NCBI GenBank assembly: GCA_927435965.1 | Contig: CAKMKB010000267.1 | Span: 1 to 11,732, forward strand | Source: 38-11 sp927435965 | GTDB lineage: Bacteria > Bacillota > Clostridia > Tissierellales > Dethiosulfatibacteraceae | Reading direction: 5' to 3' | Length of the DNA stretch: 11,732 nucleotides | Part shown: piece by piece, positions 1-7,431 of the stretch | Layout: the number at the start of each line of letters is the position of its first letter | Numbering within the stretch: the first letter of the stretch is position 1 | Notes under the pieces: model-generated | What the model was told of the DNA's origin: nothing | Database searches by the model: none | What the model saw: the letters and a program-made list of their open reading frames with translations, nothing else | Position numbers and translations under genes: made by a program

Positions 1-1
1 C

Positions 2-176
2 GCCGAGAATTGAAAAATAGCCTTGCACAACCCCAACAGCCACTGCTCCAATTGTAACAAACGTTGTTGCACCCGTGTAATATAAAAATTCTCTGCGTAG
101 GGATTCCCCCCTAGCCTTGCCTCGAAGTAACAAAAATGAAAATATTGTAGCGAGTCCTGCTCCAAGCAGCAGTAAT
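2..176 (-). other. Open frame resembling a membrane protein fragment, cut at both ends
   Basis: On the minus strand this stretch is open throughout. It reads as two hydrophobic segments (beginning PLLLLGAGLATIF and GATTFVTIGAVAVGV) separated by a positively charged loop, RGKARGESLRRE. That pattern is typical of a polytopic membrane protein. There is no ATG or GTG start and no ribosome binding site here, and the frame stays open into the antisense of the alanine dehydrogenase start, so the N-terminus is not present. It may be an internal piece of a respiratory-oxidase-like membrane subunit joined to unrelated DNA, but I do not recognise the family firmly. A chance open frame cannot be excluded. 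Confidence 0.3.
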
Positions 177-188
177 GGAGGTACTGTT

Positions 189-294
189 ATGCTGATTGGA
201 ATACCAAAAGAGATCAAAAACAATGAAAGTCGGGTAGCTATTACCCCAGCGGGTGTCCATGCTTTCACTTTAACTGGACATCAGGTAGTGGTGG
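189..294 (+). CDS. ald: Alanine dehydrogenase, N-terminal fragment only
   Basis: The ATG at 189 follows a GGAGG at 177-181 with 7-nt spacing. The first residues (MLIGIPKEIKNNESRVA, then ITPAGV and TGHQVVV) are the signature N-terminus of alanine dehydrogenase. That cytoplasmic NAD-dependent enzyme interconverts L-alanine with pyruvate and ammonia and is normally about 370 residues. Only about 34 codons remain. Past roughly 290 the frame carries the antisense of the neighbouring restriction-modification gene (PPSRIPFPPLGF is the reverse of a Lys/Gly-rich coding stretch). The family assignment is strong. The gene is broken here, either by insertion or rearrangement or by a chimeric join; the exact join lies between about 283 and 330. 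Confidence 0.8.
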
Positions 295-1165
295 TAACGT
301 TAGCAGGAGTTACGCCTGGAACTCCACCCAGCAGAATTCCTTTTCCACCCTTAGGTTTTTCAAGTAATTCCAAATATTCGGACTCTGTCAGCTTTCGATC
401 TTGAGGTGTTAACCTCACTCCAAGCCAACCTTTTTTTTGCAGGAAGTATAGAAAAGCAAGTTGTCCCATGGTTTTTTTTGCAAATTGCTCAGCGAATTTT
501 TCAACTTCAAAGCCCAATTTCTTGGTTTCTTTTATAAATCCATCATTCTTCTGAAGATGCTCTTTTAAATCTAAGTATTTGTCCTTGTATTTAGCAAAAA
601 ATTCTTTTGTGACTTTTTCAACACTAAATGCATTCTCTATTTCAACAATAGTTGGATTGGTTTTGTCATTCTCAAATATCGGTAATAGCTGTGCTTGCGC
701 TGTGTGATTTGGCTCGTTTTCCCCCAATAGATATGAATATCTTTTAGCCGGTGTAAGCTCAAGATTAATTCCTTTTTCTGTAAATGAGTAGTCCAATTTT
801 ACGAAAGATAATCTCCAGCTTGATTGATCTTTTGTGTAAAATGCAACAATTGCCGAGTCCAAATTGTTTTCATCAAGTACCTTGGATACAAAATTTCTCT
901 GCATGCTTCTTGCTCGATCAATACTGGAATTCTTTTTTAGTTCAACCGCCAAGACAATCATTTTTCTTTGATTGACATCAACGTATTTGGCAATAGTATG
1001 ATATGATACAATATAATTGGTATACTCTCTCCATATAGTTGTCTTTCTGATATTTTGCATCATTTCCGGTTCATTGAAGAATTGTTTGGTAAACCTTCGA
1101 AATTGCTCAATATCAAAAGTCTTTTCAAAGGTTTCCTTTAAAATGCTTCTTTTGACTATGTTCAT
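281..1165 (-). CDS. Eco57I-type restriction-modification methylase, N-terminal fragment
   Basis: The 294 residues match the front part of the large (usually over 1,000 residues) single-chain R-M enzymes of the Eco57I/type IIG kind. Visible hallmarks are VLAVELKK at 71-78, a possible PD-(D/E)xK-like nuclease strand, followed by SIDRARSMQRNFV (81-93), WRLSFVKLDY (117-126), LTPAKRYSYLLGENEPNHTAQAQ (137-159, a block characteristic of this family) and KTMGQLAFLYFLQKKGWLGV (231-250). The methyltransferase domain, with its FxGxG and NPPY motifs, should follow but is missing. The chain ends in a foreign-looking GVTPANVTTTT tail that runs over the alanine dehydrogenase start. The ATG overlaps the stop of the upstream helicase (ATGA), indicating translational coupling. 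The true junction is probably near residues 280-290. As it stands it would lack methylation activity. Confidence 0.7.
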   Translation of the reverse strand: MNIVKRSILKETFEKTFDIEQFRRFTKQFFNEPEMMQNIRKTTIWREYTNYIVSYHTIAKYVDVNQRKMIVLAVELKKNSSIDRARSMQRNFVSKVLDENNLDSAIVAFYTKDQSSWRLSFVKLDYSFTEKGINLELTPAKRYSYLLGENEPNHTAQAQLLPIFENDKTNPTIVEIENAFSVEKVTKEFFAKYKDKYLDLKEHLQKNDGFIKETKKLGFEVEKFAEQFAKKTMGQLAFLYFLQKKGWLGVRLTPQDRKLTESEYLELLEKPKGGKGILLGGVPGVTPANVTTTT

Positions 1166-4100
1166 CTAGGATGCTCCTCCTTTTTTAAGAATGAAGATAA
1201 AACCACCATCGAGTCTTTGGATTTGCTTGCTTTTTTTGTTTCTTTTCTTTCTTCCAAGTATTTTGCAGGTAGTTTATCAAGTATGTCAAAGAATATCTTA
1301 ACTGGATCATTCATATCTTTCGTTGCTTTTATGACATCCTTGGTAATACTTGCAGGTATAGTTCCATTTTCCCAAAGTTGCTTCATCCTTTGAAGTTGAT
1401 CATCTTCATCATCCGTAAATTTTTTACATGCTGAAATCGCTTTTATAATCTTAATGACTTGTGCGTCGTTTCCTCTTTTTGCAATCCTCTCAGTCACTAT
1501 TTCATGTTCCTCATTTACAGCTTTATCAAACTGATTTTTATTAAGCATTAAATGAAGATAATACTCCTTTTGTATTTTTTGCGATTCTTCTGTAGGTAAT
1601 GATTCCAAATACTTGATGGCATCTAAGAAAAATAGCTCTTTTGATTTTTCATTTGAAGTAATAAAAAACTTCTTCAATGCCCCTTTCCTTAAAAAAGTAA
1701 TTGTCTGATTTTCTTCTTCCTGGCTATTGGTTTTGGCACATTTGGCCTTATAAGGTAACATTTTAATTTCATCATATAACATTTCATGGTTATCTCTAAT
1801 ATCTCGAATAATCTTCAAATACTTCAGTTCAGATTCCTCATCTCCATTTTCAGATTCCAGCGTCTCTTTGCTGGTAAGTATTTCATATAAATTGTGAGAT
1901 GATACTTCTTCATCCTCTGATAGATATTTAAAATCTTCTCCAAGCGTGTCATGGAATGCTTGTATTTTTAATGTGATGTTGTCCTTTAGTGTTAAATGCA
2001 TATTTGCTTGGGCTGTTGGGAAGAAATTAAACACATGAATCGCATCATGCTCTGTTCCAACCCTATTGATTCGACCGACCCTTTGCATGATTTTCGTTGG
2101 GTTCCATGGTAAATCATAATTAATTATAACGTTGCTTCTGTGAAGATTAATACCCTCTGCTAAAACATCAGTTGTCACCAAAAACTTAATGTCATCTTTC
2201 TTGTCGTATGGATGGCTAGGATTAAAATTGGCCTCAACTATCCTTCTTTGAGCTTGTGAGCTTTGGCCACTAAAAACACATACCTCGTTCGTATACTCTT
2301 TTGATAAGAAATTACCGATATAGATAGCTGTCTCAGTTGATTCCGTAAAGATTATTGTTTTCTTATCCACTAGCTTGATATTCTGTTTTAACTCCTTAAG
2401 AAACTGATCTCTCTTAGGATCTGATTCAACCTTTTCCCACTGTCTTTTTAAGTTTCTTAACTGACCTAAGTCGTGTTTAATTGCTGGAATAAAACTTCCA
2501 TTAAAGATTTCTATAGGATAATGTTGAACACTATCTTCATCCACAAGCGCCATCAATTTATCATCATCCCCACTGTCCAGCAAATCATAAACATTTACCT
2601 TTTTGCTTATATAAACATTCCCGTCCTCACACATTTTTAGGAATTTTTCGTAAGAAAATATAAATCTGTCTAATGTCTTGCGAAATGCTTCAAAACTACT
2701 TTCCAACCTTTTTACCAAAATGGATTTCATGAATCCGGACATATTTTTTTGAGAAATCAAGAGCGAAGCAATCTCCTTCGGAACTACCGAAAGATAAGTT
2801 AAGGGCTTATATCTTGCATAGGTTAAGTCCTTAATGCTTTGAATTGTATTGTTGAATACTTCTTCTATTTCATCATTGTATGTGTAAATGATTTGCTCTG
2901 GGTTTCCAAGTTGTGGGAATTTCAAATTCTGTCTTTCGAGATCTTCTTTGTAATAATCTGTGATTTCCTTCCTTGTTCTTCTTATCATAATGCTTCTTAA
3001 TACTTGATCTCGTATGATTTTCGAGTTTGATTTTAACACGTCAGAGTACTCTTTACTTCCCTTTTTATTCTTATTCAAGCTCCGATCTAATTTGCTAAAA
3101 AAAAGTTCGATATTTTTATTGTTAGGTATAATCGTGCTATTATTCTTGTCTTGGAATAAGTAAATCTGATTGGCTATATCATTGGAGTAATTGTTTTGAG
3201 GGGTTGCACTTATTAGAATGACTTTTTTGTTATAGCATATTTGATGAAGCTTTTGAAAGCTGTCAGTACTTTCATTTCTAAATCTATGAGCTTCATCAAC
3301 AAAAACATACTTTACATTTTTCATTAAATCGCTGTTGTCCAAAATATGATCGAGTTTTCCCAACGATTCAACTGTTGCTGGCACGTCAAACTGATCTAAT
3401 GTTCTTTTCCAATAATCTTTGAGAACAGGCGGACAGATTACAAGTTTCCGTCCCTTTAGGTTCTGAGCAAGCATAGCACAAATATATGTTTTGCCGAGTC
3501 CTACAACATCAGCTATAAATACACCATTGTATGCATTAAGTATTTTTTTTGCCTGCACTACCGCGTCAGTTTGATACTGAAGTCTCATAAATCCATCCGG
3601 AATCATTTCTGAAGCTATTTGATTCCTATCTTCATTAATTTCTTCCTTGAAAAATTCGTACAAAGTTTTTAAGTATAATTCATATGGTGTGATATCCTGT
3701 CTAAGCCACGTTTTTTTGTTGATTGTATTAACATATTCATCTGATATGTCAATCGATTTCTCCCATAGCTCCTCAAATTTTTGAAGCGCAAAAACAACAT
3801 CTCTGCTGTCTTTAAGCTCTACATTGAACTCGAGATTATTGATCAGTCCTGATTGTGAGAAATTACTTGATCCAGTTATCACGCATCCATATTGATCAGT
3901 CACCTTAGACATATCTTTTCTCATAATGTAAACTTTTGCATGAATCTGAGCGTCGGGATATATTCTCATTTCTACTTTTTTATTCATTAACCATTGAATA
4001 AACGTTTTTATTCCTTGTTCAATATTGTAACTGTCTTCCGAATTTAACATTTCTTTCGTGACATCTTGTGAAAAAAAATGTTTAACTTCTTTATGAGATA

Positions 4101-4350
4101 ATTCAAATTGCATTTGCTGTTCTCTTGATTTTTCCAATATTTGAACAGTTTTATAGTCTACATTCAACCCAACTAGCACTCTTATCTTTTCAATATGCTC
4201 CATTGAGGGATACATTAAATAGAAACCACTAGTTCTGAAATATCCTACTATCATGTCATAAAACTGTGTGTTGGATTCCAATATCTTGTTAAATCTGTCA
4301 TATAAATTTCTTTCCGGTTCATTGGTGAAAAAAGTTAAATCATTGTGCAT
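1162..4350 (-). CDS. Phospholipase D-type nuclease domain fused to SNF2/HepA-like DEAH helicase
   Basis: This 1,062-residue protein is probably the translocase/nuclease partner of the adjacent R-M enzyme in an anti-phage system. The N-terminal third (about 1-180) holds one PLD-type active site: H137-x-K139, then D146 two positions later than in the usual HxKxxxxD, GSSNFS at 160-165 and an acidic E174. PLD enzymes with a single motif usually dimerise. The helicase core follows: Walker A GLGKT (284-288), DEAH (352-355), SATPQ (381-385), TIIFTEST (665-672), TTDVLAEGINL (726-736) and QRVGRINRVG (756-765). The C-terminal ~270 residues are charged and helical. The ATG at 4350 has AGAGG 6 nt upstream. 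The stop overlaps the next gene's ATG. No strong promoter lies between RNA copy 1 (ending at 4402) and the start, so expression may depend on readthrough of that RNA's terminator. Confidence 0.85.
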   Translation of the reverse strand: MHNDLTFFTNEPERNLYDRFNKILESNTQFYDMIVGYFRTSGFYLMYPSMEHIEKIRVLVGLNVDYKTVQILEKSREQQMQFELSHKEVKHFFSQDVTKEMLNSEDSYNIEQGIKTFIQWLMNKKVEMRIYPDAQIHAKVYIMRKDMSKVTDQYGCVITGSSNFSQSGLINNLEFNVELKDSRDVVFALQKFEELWEKSIDISDEYVNTINKKTWLRQDITPYELYLKTLYEFFKEEINEDRNQIASEMIPDGFMRLQYQTDAVVQAKKILNAYNGVFIADVVGLGKTYICAMLAQNLKGRKLVICPPVLKDYWKRTLDQFDVPATVESLGKLDHILDNSDLMKNVKYVFVDEAHRFRNESTDSFQKLHQICYNKKVILISATPQNNYSNDIANQIYLFQDKNNSTIIPNNKNIELFFSKLDRSLNKNKKGSKEYSDVLKSNSKIIRDQVLRSIMIRRTRKEITDYYKEDLERQNLKFPQLGNPEQIIYTYNDEIEEVFNNTIQSIKDLTYARYKPLTYLSVVPKEIASLLISQKNMSGFMKSILVKRLESSFEAFRKTLDRFIFSYEKFLKMCEDGNVYISKKVNVYDLLDSGDDDKLMALVDEDSVQHYPIEIFNGSFIPAIKHDLGQLRNLKRQWEKVESDPKRDQFLKELKQNIKLVDKKTIIFTESTETAIYIGNFLSKEYTNEVCVFSGQSSQAQRRIVEANFNPSHPYDKKDDIKFLVTTDVLAEGINLHRSNVIINYDLPWNPTKIMQRVGRINRVGTEHDAIHVFNFFPTAQANMHLTLKDNITLKIQAFHDTLGEDFKYLSEDEEVSSHNLYEILTSKETLESENGDEESELKYLKIIRDIRDNHEMLYDEIKMLPYKAKCAKTNSQEEENQTITFLRKGALKKFFITSNEKSKELFFLDAIKYLESLPTEESQKIQKEYYLHLMLNKNQFDKAVNEEHEIVTERIAKRGNDAQVIKIIKAISACKKFTDDEDDQLQRMKQLWENGTIPASITKDVIKATKDMNDPVKIFFDILDKLPAKYLEERKETKKASKSKDSMVVLSSFLKKEEHPR

Positions 4351-4401
4351 AGGTTACCTCTTCAAAAAGTTTTTCTATATCTTAATGCTCATTCTTATAT
4401 T

Positions 4402-4453
4402 AAAAAAATCACATCAACTCAAACCTTTAAATTTTCAAGGTCATGTGATGTGA
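4402..4453 (-). terminator. Intrinsic terminator of RNA copy 1
   Basis: Read on the minus strand, UCACAUCA (4453-4446) pairs perfectly with UGAUGUGA (4416-4409), enclosing an inner helix ACCUU/AAGGU (4441-4437 with 4427-4423). Seven U follow (4408-4402). In copy 2 the base of the inner helix is G-C instead of A-U, a compensatory change. It lies upstream of, not after, a protein gene, which is the layout of an attenuator. Confidence 0.8.
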
Positions 4454-4555
4454 CTTATTTTTACTTATTGAGCGTCTAACTATTACGGAATATAACATCT
4501 TTATCCCCCGATAATTTATTACTCCCAAATGTGAAATGTCATTGCTTAAACAACA
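4402..4555 (-). ncRNA. Repeated leader-like RNA, copy 1, upstream of the helicase
   Basis: A minus-strand transcript of about 154 nt is predicted from the extended -10 at 4563-4571 to a U7 tract at 4402-4408. It aligns to copy 2 (10898-11043) without any gap over 146 nt; I count 116 identities. Shared structure in transcript order is: an AAUG/CAUU hairpin (about 4543-4527); the hairpin UUAUC-GGGG-GAUAA (4514-4501); a small UAUU/AAUA hairpin just after; then a two-helix intrinsic terminator. The 3' end lies 51 nt upstream of the helicase ATG. I recognise no known riboswitch or T-box signature. It could be a terminator-type cis-regulator or a stand-alone small RNA; the position before a gene favours the former. 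Confidence 0.6.
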
Positions 4556-4562
4556 TTGATTT

Positions 4563-4571
4563 ATTATATCA
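4563..4571 (-). promoter_or_regulatory. Extended -10 promoter for RNA copy 1
   Basis: TGATATAAT on the minus strand is an extended -10 (TGn-TATAAT), with a transcript start expected near 4555. No good -35 hexamer is visible 17 nt upstream. Copy 2 has the identical nine bases at the same distance from the conserved RNA block, which supports both. Confidence 0.55.
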
Positions 4572-4624
4572 TATGTATGTATTCTTTTACTATTATGTTT
4601 CACGAAAAACCTCACAAATTATTG

Positions 4625-4644
4625 ACATGCACTTTGTTTATACC
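4625..4644 (-). repeat. Upstream block shared by the two RNA copies
   Basis: On the plus strand ACATGCAC(N6)TTTATACC-type sequence occurs here and again at 11120-11141, at nearly the same distance (56-57 nt) from the -10 element of each RNA. The intervening sequence is much more diverged. It may be a regulator binding site or simply the edge of an old duplication. The remainder of 4576-4716 holds a 6-bp hairpin at 4692-4707 (ATCTAT/ATAGAT) after the vWA-protease stop, without a clear U tract; I see nothing else there. Confidence 0.4.
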
Positions 4645-4716
4645 GTTAAAAAAGTCATTTAATCATTTTTTCATCTAATCCATACTTTTCTATCTATGGA
4701 AATAGATTACATCCAT

Positions 4717-6039
4717 TTATTTCCTATCATATGTTCTAATCACTGTGTTTGTTATGAGTTCATACATGGATAAATGAAGGATTTTTAGTGTAGCCTGTTT
4801 AATGAGATCTGAACCGATAATGCCATCGATATCTGAGGGTAGAAGAAGATTCAGCATACTAGGTAGCACTCCCACTTCCAACTCATATTCTGAACCATCT
4901 ATGCTCACATATGATCTAAATAAATCTGTTTTAAAGGATCCAAGCAATGGATAGAAATCATTCTTGCTGCCACAGTAATTGTTTGAATCGATAATCGAAT
5001 TTCTCATGTAAGTGATAGTTGAACCCGTATCCAGAAAGAACTGATGTGTTTTTTCTTTAATATTGACTCTAATAACCGGAACACCTATTATATTCTTCAT
5101 AGTCTTAGCATCAATGTAAGTGTAGTCCCATCTGTTTCTTCTTTCCAGGCTGTATGATTCCAAATCAACCAGAAATCTATTTTCAAGCCTATCAAATCCG
5201 ATTTCAATATCGTAGTCCTTTAAGATATCTGTCCCAATAAGACCCTTAATCTGCCTTCCCAAATTATTTTGCACATCTCTCATAATCGGGCTTTGTCCAA
5301 TTCTGTATCTCTTACCTTTAATGGTCACGGACGAAACGTTTCCAAAAGACATTGGAGAGCCGGTGTCTATGATAAAGCAGCCTTCTGGACAGTCAATGAA
5401 TGGAACCTCGCACTGGAATGAGCTCGCTTTCTCTTTCCATTTGTCAGAAAGCTTATTGTCTTTTCTAAATGACATTATGCTATCTGAAAGATTTTCATAT
5501 ACCTGGCGCTGATTCTCTTTGCGGTATACATGACTGTTATCTTGCTTGATTCCCATCCGTTCTGCTTCACGGGAATCTTTGATGTCCGCTCCAAGGTAAA
5601 TGAATTCCCAGCCAAATAACTCTTTCTCAGCGATAAGATTTTTCACATCTGTCTTGGTGAACTTTCGACTGGCATTTTCATAGCCATCCGTCATAATAAC
5701 ACAAAGCACGTTTTTCGAATTATCAGCTTCCAATTCACTGCAACTTCTATCATACTTAATTCTTTCTGAAACACGTATGATGGTTTCCCCCACTGCATCG
5801 AAAAGAGCTGTGCTTCCCCTTACAAAATATTCTCGATTTGTAATGGGTTTCACTGTTTTAATGTTTACGCCGTCATGCAGGAAACTGACTTCCTGATTGA
5901 ATAGGGATGTCGTTAGATTTGCCTCGCCTTCCTCTTCCTTCTGTTGAATGATCATTGTGTTATAGCCTCCTATGGTGTCACTTTCTGACCCAGCCATAGA
6001 GCCGGATCGATCCATTATGAAGATTATTTCTTTTTTCAT
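4717..6039 (-). CDS. vWA domain fused to a two-lobed retropepsin-like aspartyl protease
   Basis: This protein has 440 residues and no signal peptide or membrane segment. Residues 1-190 form a von Willebrand A domain with an intact metal-ion site: DRSGSM (10-15, the DxSxS), T77 in GSTALFDA, and D118 in MTDGYEN. Residues about 215-440 contain two aspartyl protease half-sites: IIDTGSPMSFG (223-233) with LIGTDIL (267-273), and FLDTGSTITYM (335-345) with IIGSDLI (407-413). Retropepsins normally supply one DTG per chain and dimerise. Two DTG/IGxD pairs 112 residues apart suggest a single-chain, pepsin-like pseudo-dimer. The ATG at 6039 has AGGAGG about 8 nt upstream. It is divergent to the helical gene at 6146. 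Proteolysis coupled to a vWA binding domain, as a sensor or effector, is inference. I do not know this architecture as a named family. Confidence 0.75.
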   Translation of the reverse strand: MKKEIIFIMDRSGSMAGSESDTIGGYNTMIIQQKEEEGEANLTTSLFNQEVSFLHDGVNIKTVKPITNREYFVRGSTALFDAVGETIIRVSERIKYDRSCSELEADNSKNVLCVIMTDGYENASRKFTKTDVKNLIAEKELFGWEFIYLGADIKDSREAERMGIKQDNSHVYRKENQRQVYENLSDSIMSFRKDNKLSDKWKEKASSFQCEVPFIDCPEGCFIIDTGSPMSFGNVSSVTIKGKRYRIGQSPIMRDVQNNLGRQIKGLIGTDILKDYDIEIGFDRLENRFLVDLESYSLERRNRWDYTYIDAKTMKNIIGVPVIRVNIKEKTHQFFLDTGSTITYMRNSIIDSNNYCGSKNDFYPLLGSFKTDLFRSYVSIDGSEYELEVGVLPSMLNLLLPSDIDGIIGSDLIKQATLKILHLSMYELITNTVIRTYDRK

Positions 6040-6064
6040 TTGAATTCCTCCTTGGTTTTGTTTA

Positions 6065-6073
6065 TGCTATAAT
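6065..6073 (+). promoter_or_regulatory. Extended -10 promoter for the 161-residue helical gene
   Basis: TGCTATAAT is an extended -10 with an expected start near 6080, giving a leader of about 65 nt to the ATG at 6146. It lies inside the 106-bp gap to the divergent vWA-protease gene, whose own promoter I cannot place convincingly. Confidence 0.55.
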
Positions 6074-6145
6074 TAGAACATATTGAGCATACACAAACAT
6101 CAATCGGGAATTGATAATTTTATTTTTAAGGGGAAGGTGAATATA

Positions 6146-6631
6146 ATGATCGATGAAAATCTAAACCATGAACTTAGAAGCTTTATCAATGATACAGAAA
6201 GGCATCAATCTCTTATGGTGGAACTGGTCACGAAGGATTTAATAAATAATATTTCCAAACATTTCGAGTTGATTCAAATATTAACGGGTAATATCAAATT
6301 TTTTAGTTTACTAACCAAATTTATTGATCGAGATGGTCTAACAGAACCCCAATTTTATAGTCGAGCATGTATAAGTACTGCCGTATTCTCCAATATGCGC
6401 CGTGATGACTACACACCTAGCAAAGCGTCGGTACTTAAATCCATCATAGGGCTAAAACTAAACTATACTGATGCAAGTGCATTGCTCGAAAAGGCCGGGT
6501 ATACCTTTGTCTGGTCTGATACTAAAGATCTGACCATCATATTCTGCATCATGAATGGGATATATAATCCTATAGAAGTGGATGAATTGTTGGCAAGTAT
6601 AGGTGAGAATACTCTTTTCAGTCAATTGTAA
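6146..6631 (+). CDS. Small helical protein related to the C-terminal domain of some macro-domain proteins
   Basis: This protein has 161 residues from the ATG at 6146, chosen because AAGGGGAAGGTG lies just upstream. An upstream in-frame TTG at 6083 has no ribosome binding site and sits at the expected transcript start. The second half reads FYSRACISTAVFSNMRRDDY, then TPSKASVLKSIIGLKLNYTDASALLEKAGY, then DLTIIFCIMNGIYNPIEVDELL. This follows the helical pattern I recall (from memory, not a search) from uncharacterised proteins and from tails of macro-domain proteins: xxFSKIRS-DYxPSKxTALALAIAL-LxLxEAxxLLxxAGY-KFDLIIxYFIxxxIYDIxEINExLF. That domain has a helix-turn-helix look. It is the only convincing plus-strand gene inside the island. 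It diverges from the vWA-protease, which suggests a partner or regulator role. The function is not established. Confidence 0.65.
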   Translation: MIDENLNHELRSFINDTERHQSLMVELVTKDLINNISKHFELIQILTGNIKFFSLLTKFIDRDGLTEPQFYSRACISTAVFSNMRRDDYTPSKASVLKSIIGLKLNYTDASALLEKAGYTFVWSDTKDLTIIFCIMNGIYNPIEVDELLASIGENTLFSQL

Positions 6632-6666
6632 TAAGTGTCATAGATTTATATGATACTTATTTTTTT
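6631..6666 (+). terminator. Terminator between convergent genes
   Basis: ATAAGTGTCATA (6631-6642) pairs with TATGATACTTAT (6649-6660) with one G-U pair and a 6-base loop, followed by T7. It ends the plus-strand helical gene. The minus-strand gene's stop codon (6648-6646) lies in the loop, so the stem overlaps its last codons. Confidence 0.8.
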
Positions 6667-7398
6667 CACCTGCCATACATAAATTGGACCATACTTTTTC
6701 CCAAACTCACCTATACATTTAAAACTACGGTTGTAATAATTAAAGTCATTCGGCTTACTTATCCCTCTATCCAATCTATTTTGCCAAAGTCCTTTCCACT
6801 CAGCAGTTCGGTAAATTTTGGGGTCCCAGCTGGACCCGTCAGTGACAATGAGACCACCATCCAGTAATTTGTCCAGTATCAACTTCAAAATACTTTCTTG
6901 AAACCACCTTTGACCACTTCCTCCTTCTCCTTCACTGTCACCGCACAAATAGAACACAGCTAACTTTTCAATATTGGAAAATGCAGCCAACCCATCTTGT
7001 ATATGTCTATAAATCTCAATGGTTCTGTTACTATTAGCATGAATCCATTCATCTTTATGTGTTATACCAGGCTCTCCTCTATATCCTGCGGATTCAATGC
7101 CCCTGGTTTCCCATTGGTTCAAGATCATCTCGTTAACTGAGGTGCTGTATGTCTCATAAGCTTTGGCTTCTCTTATTATTTTTAAACTTGGCTTAGGAAG
7201 TTTTGGTAACTGTATTAAATCCACAAAGTGAAATTCCATTATTGTATCCATAAAGCCTTTTATTGGTTTCATAGTGTCATTACCTGCACAAGGATAAAAC
7301 AATGGACCATTTGGTATTGTGAGATTGAATTTTTCAGCTATTGTTTCTACGGGTAAGTTGCTGGAAAAGATGTTTTTATGATTATATGAACTTTTCAT
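6646..7398 (-). CDS. Uncharacterised protein with methyltransferase-like motifs
   Basis: This 250-residue cytoplasmic protein is the last gene of the three-gene operon, 33 nt after the peptidase gene, with AGGAGGT ahead of its ATG. LFYPCAGND (33-41) followed by MEFHFVDL (54-61) resembles motifs I and II of a class I S-adenosylmethionine methyltransferase fold. AVFYLCGDSEGEGGSGQRWF (147-166) and DGGLIVTDGS (180-189) would be strands 4 and 5. The GDSxGEGGS motif is highly specific-looking, but I cannot assign it to a named family. No NPPY or other substrate-defining motif is visible. It may be a methyltransferase or a catalytically altered Rossmann-fold protein acting with the peptidase and cyclotransferase-like products. 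Confidence 0.55.
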   Translation of the reverse strand: MKSSYNHKNIFSSNLPVETIAEKFNLTIPNGPLFYPCAGNDTMKPIKGFMDTIMEFHFVDLIQLPKLPKPSLKIIREAKAYETYSTSVNEMILNQWETRGIESAGYRGEPGITHKDEWIHANSNRTIEIYRHIQDGLAAFSNIEKLAVFYLCGDSEGEGGSGQRWFQESILKLILDKLLDGGLIVTDGSSWDPKIYRTAEWKGLWQNRLDRGISKPNDFNYYNRSFKCIGEFGKKYGPIYVWQVKKISII

Positions 7399-7431
7399 TT
7401 TTAACCTCCTATATCAAAAGCATTCTTTTTC

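Noticed and set aside
4427..4615. 62-codon minus-strand open frame
   Set aside because: It lies across RNA copy 1 and its promoter. The equivalent frame in copy 2 hits a stop within the first hairpin, and there is no ribosome binding site.
4622..4645. TTGACA-like -35 on the plus strand
   Set aside because: There is no matching -10 at a suitable distance, and it would point into the 3' end of the convergent vWA-protease gene.
6083..6145. Upstream TTG start for the plus-strand helical gene
   Set aside because: It lies at the predicted transcript start with no ribosome binding site, while the ATG at 6146 has AAGGGGAAGGTG ahead of it.
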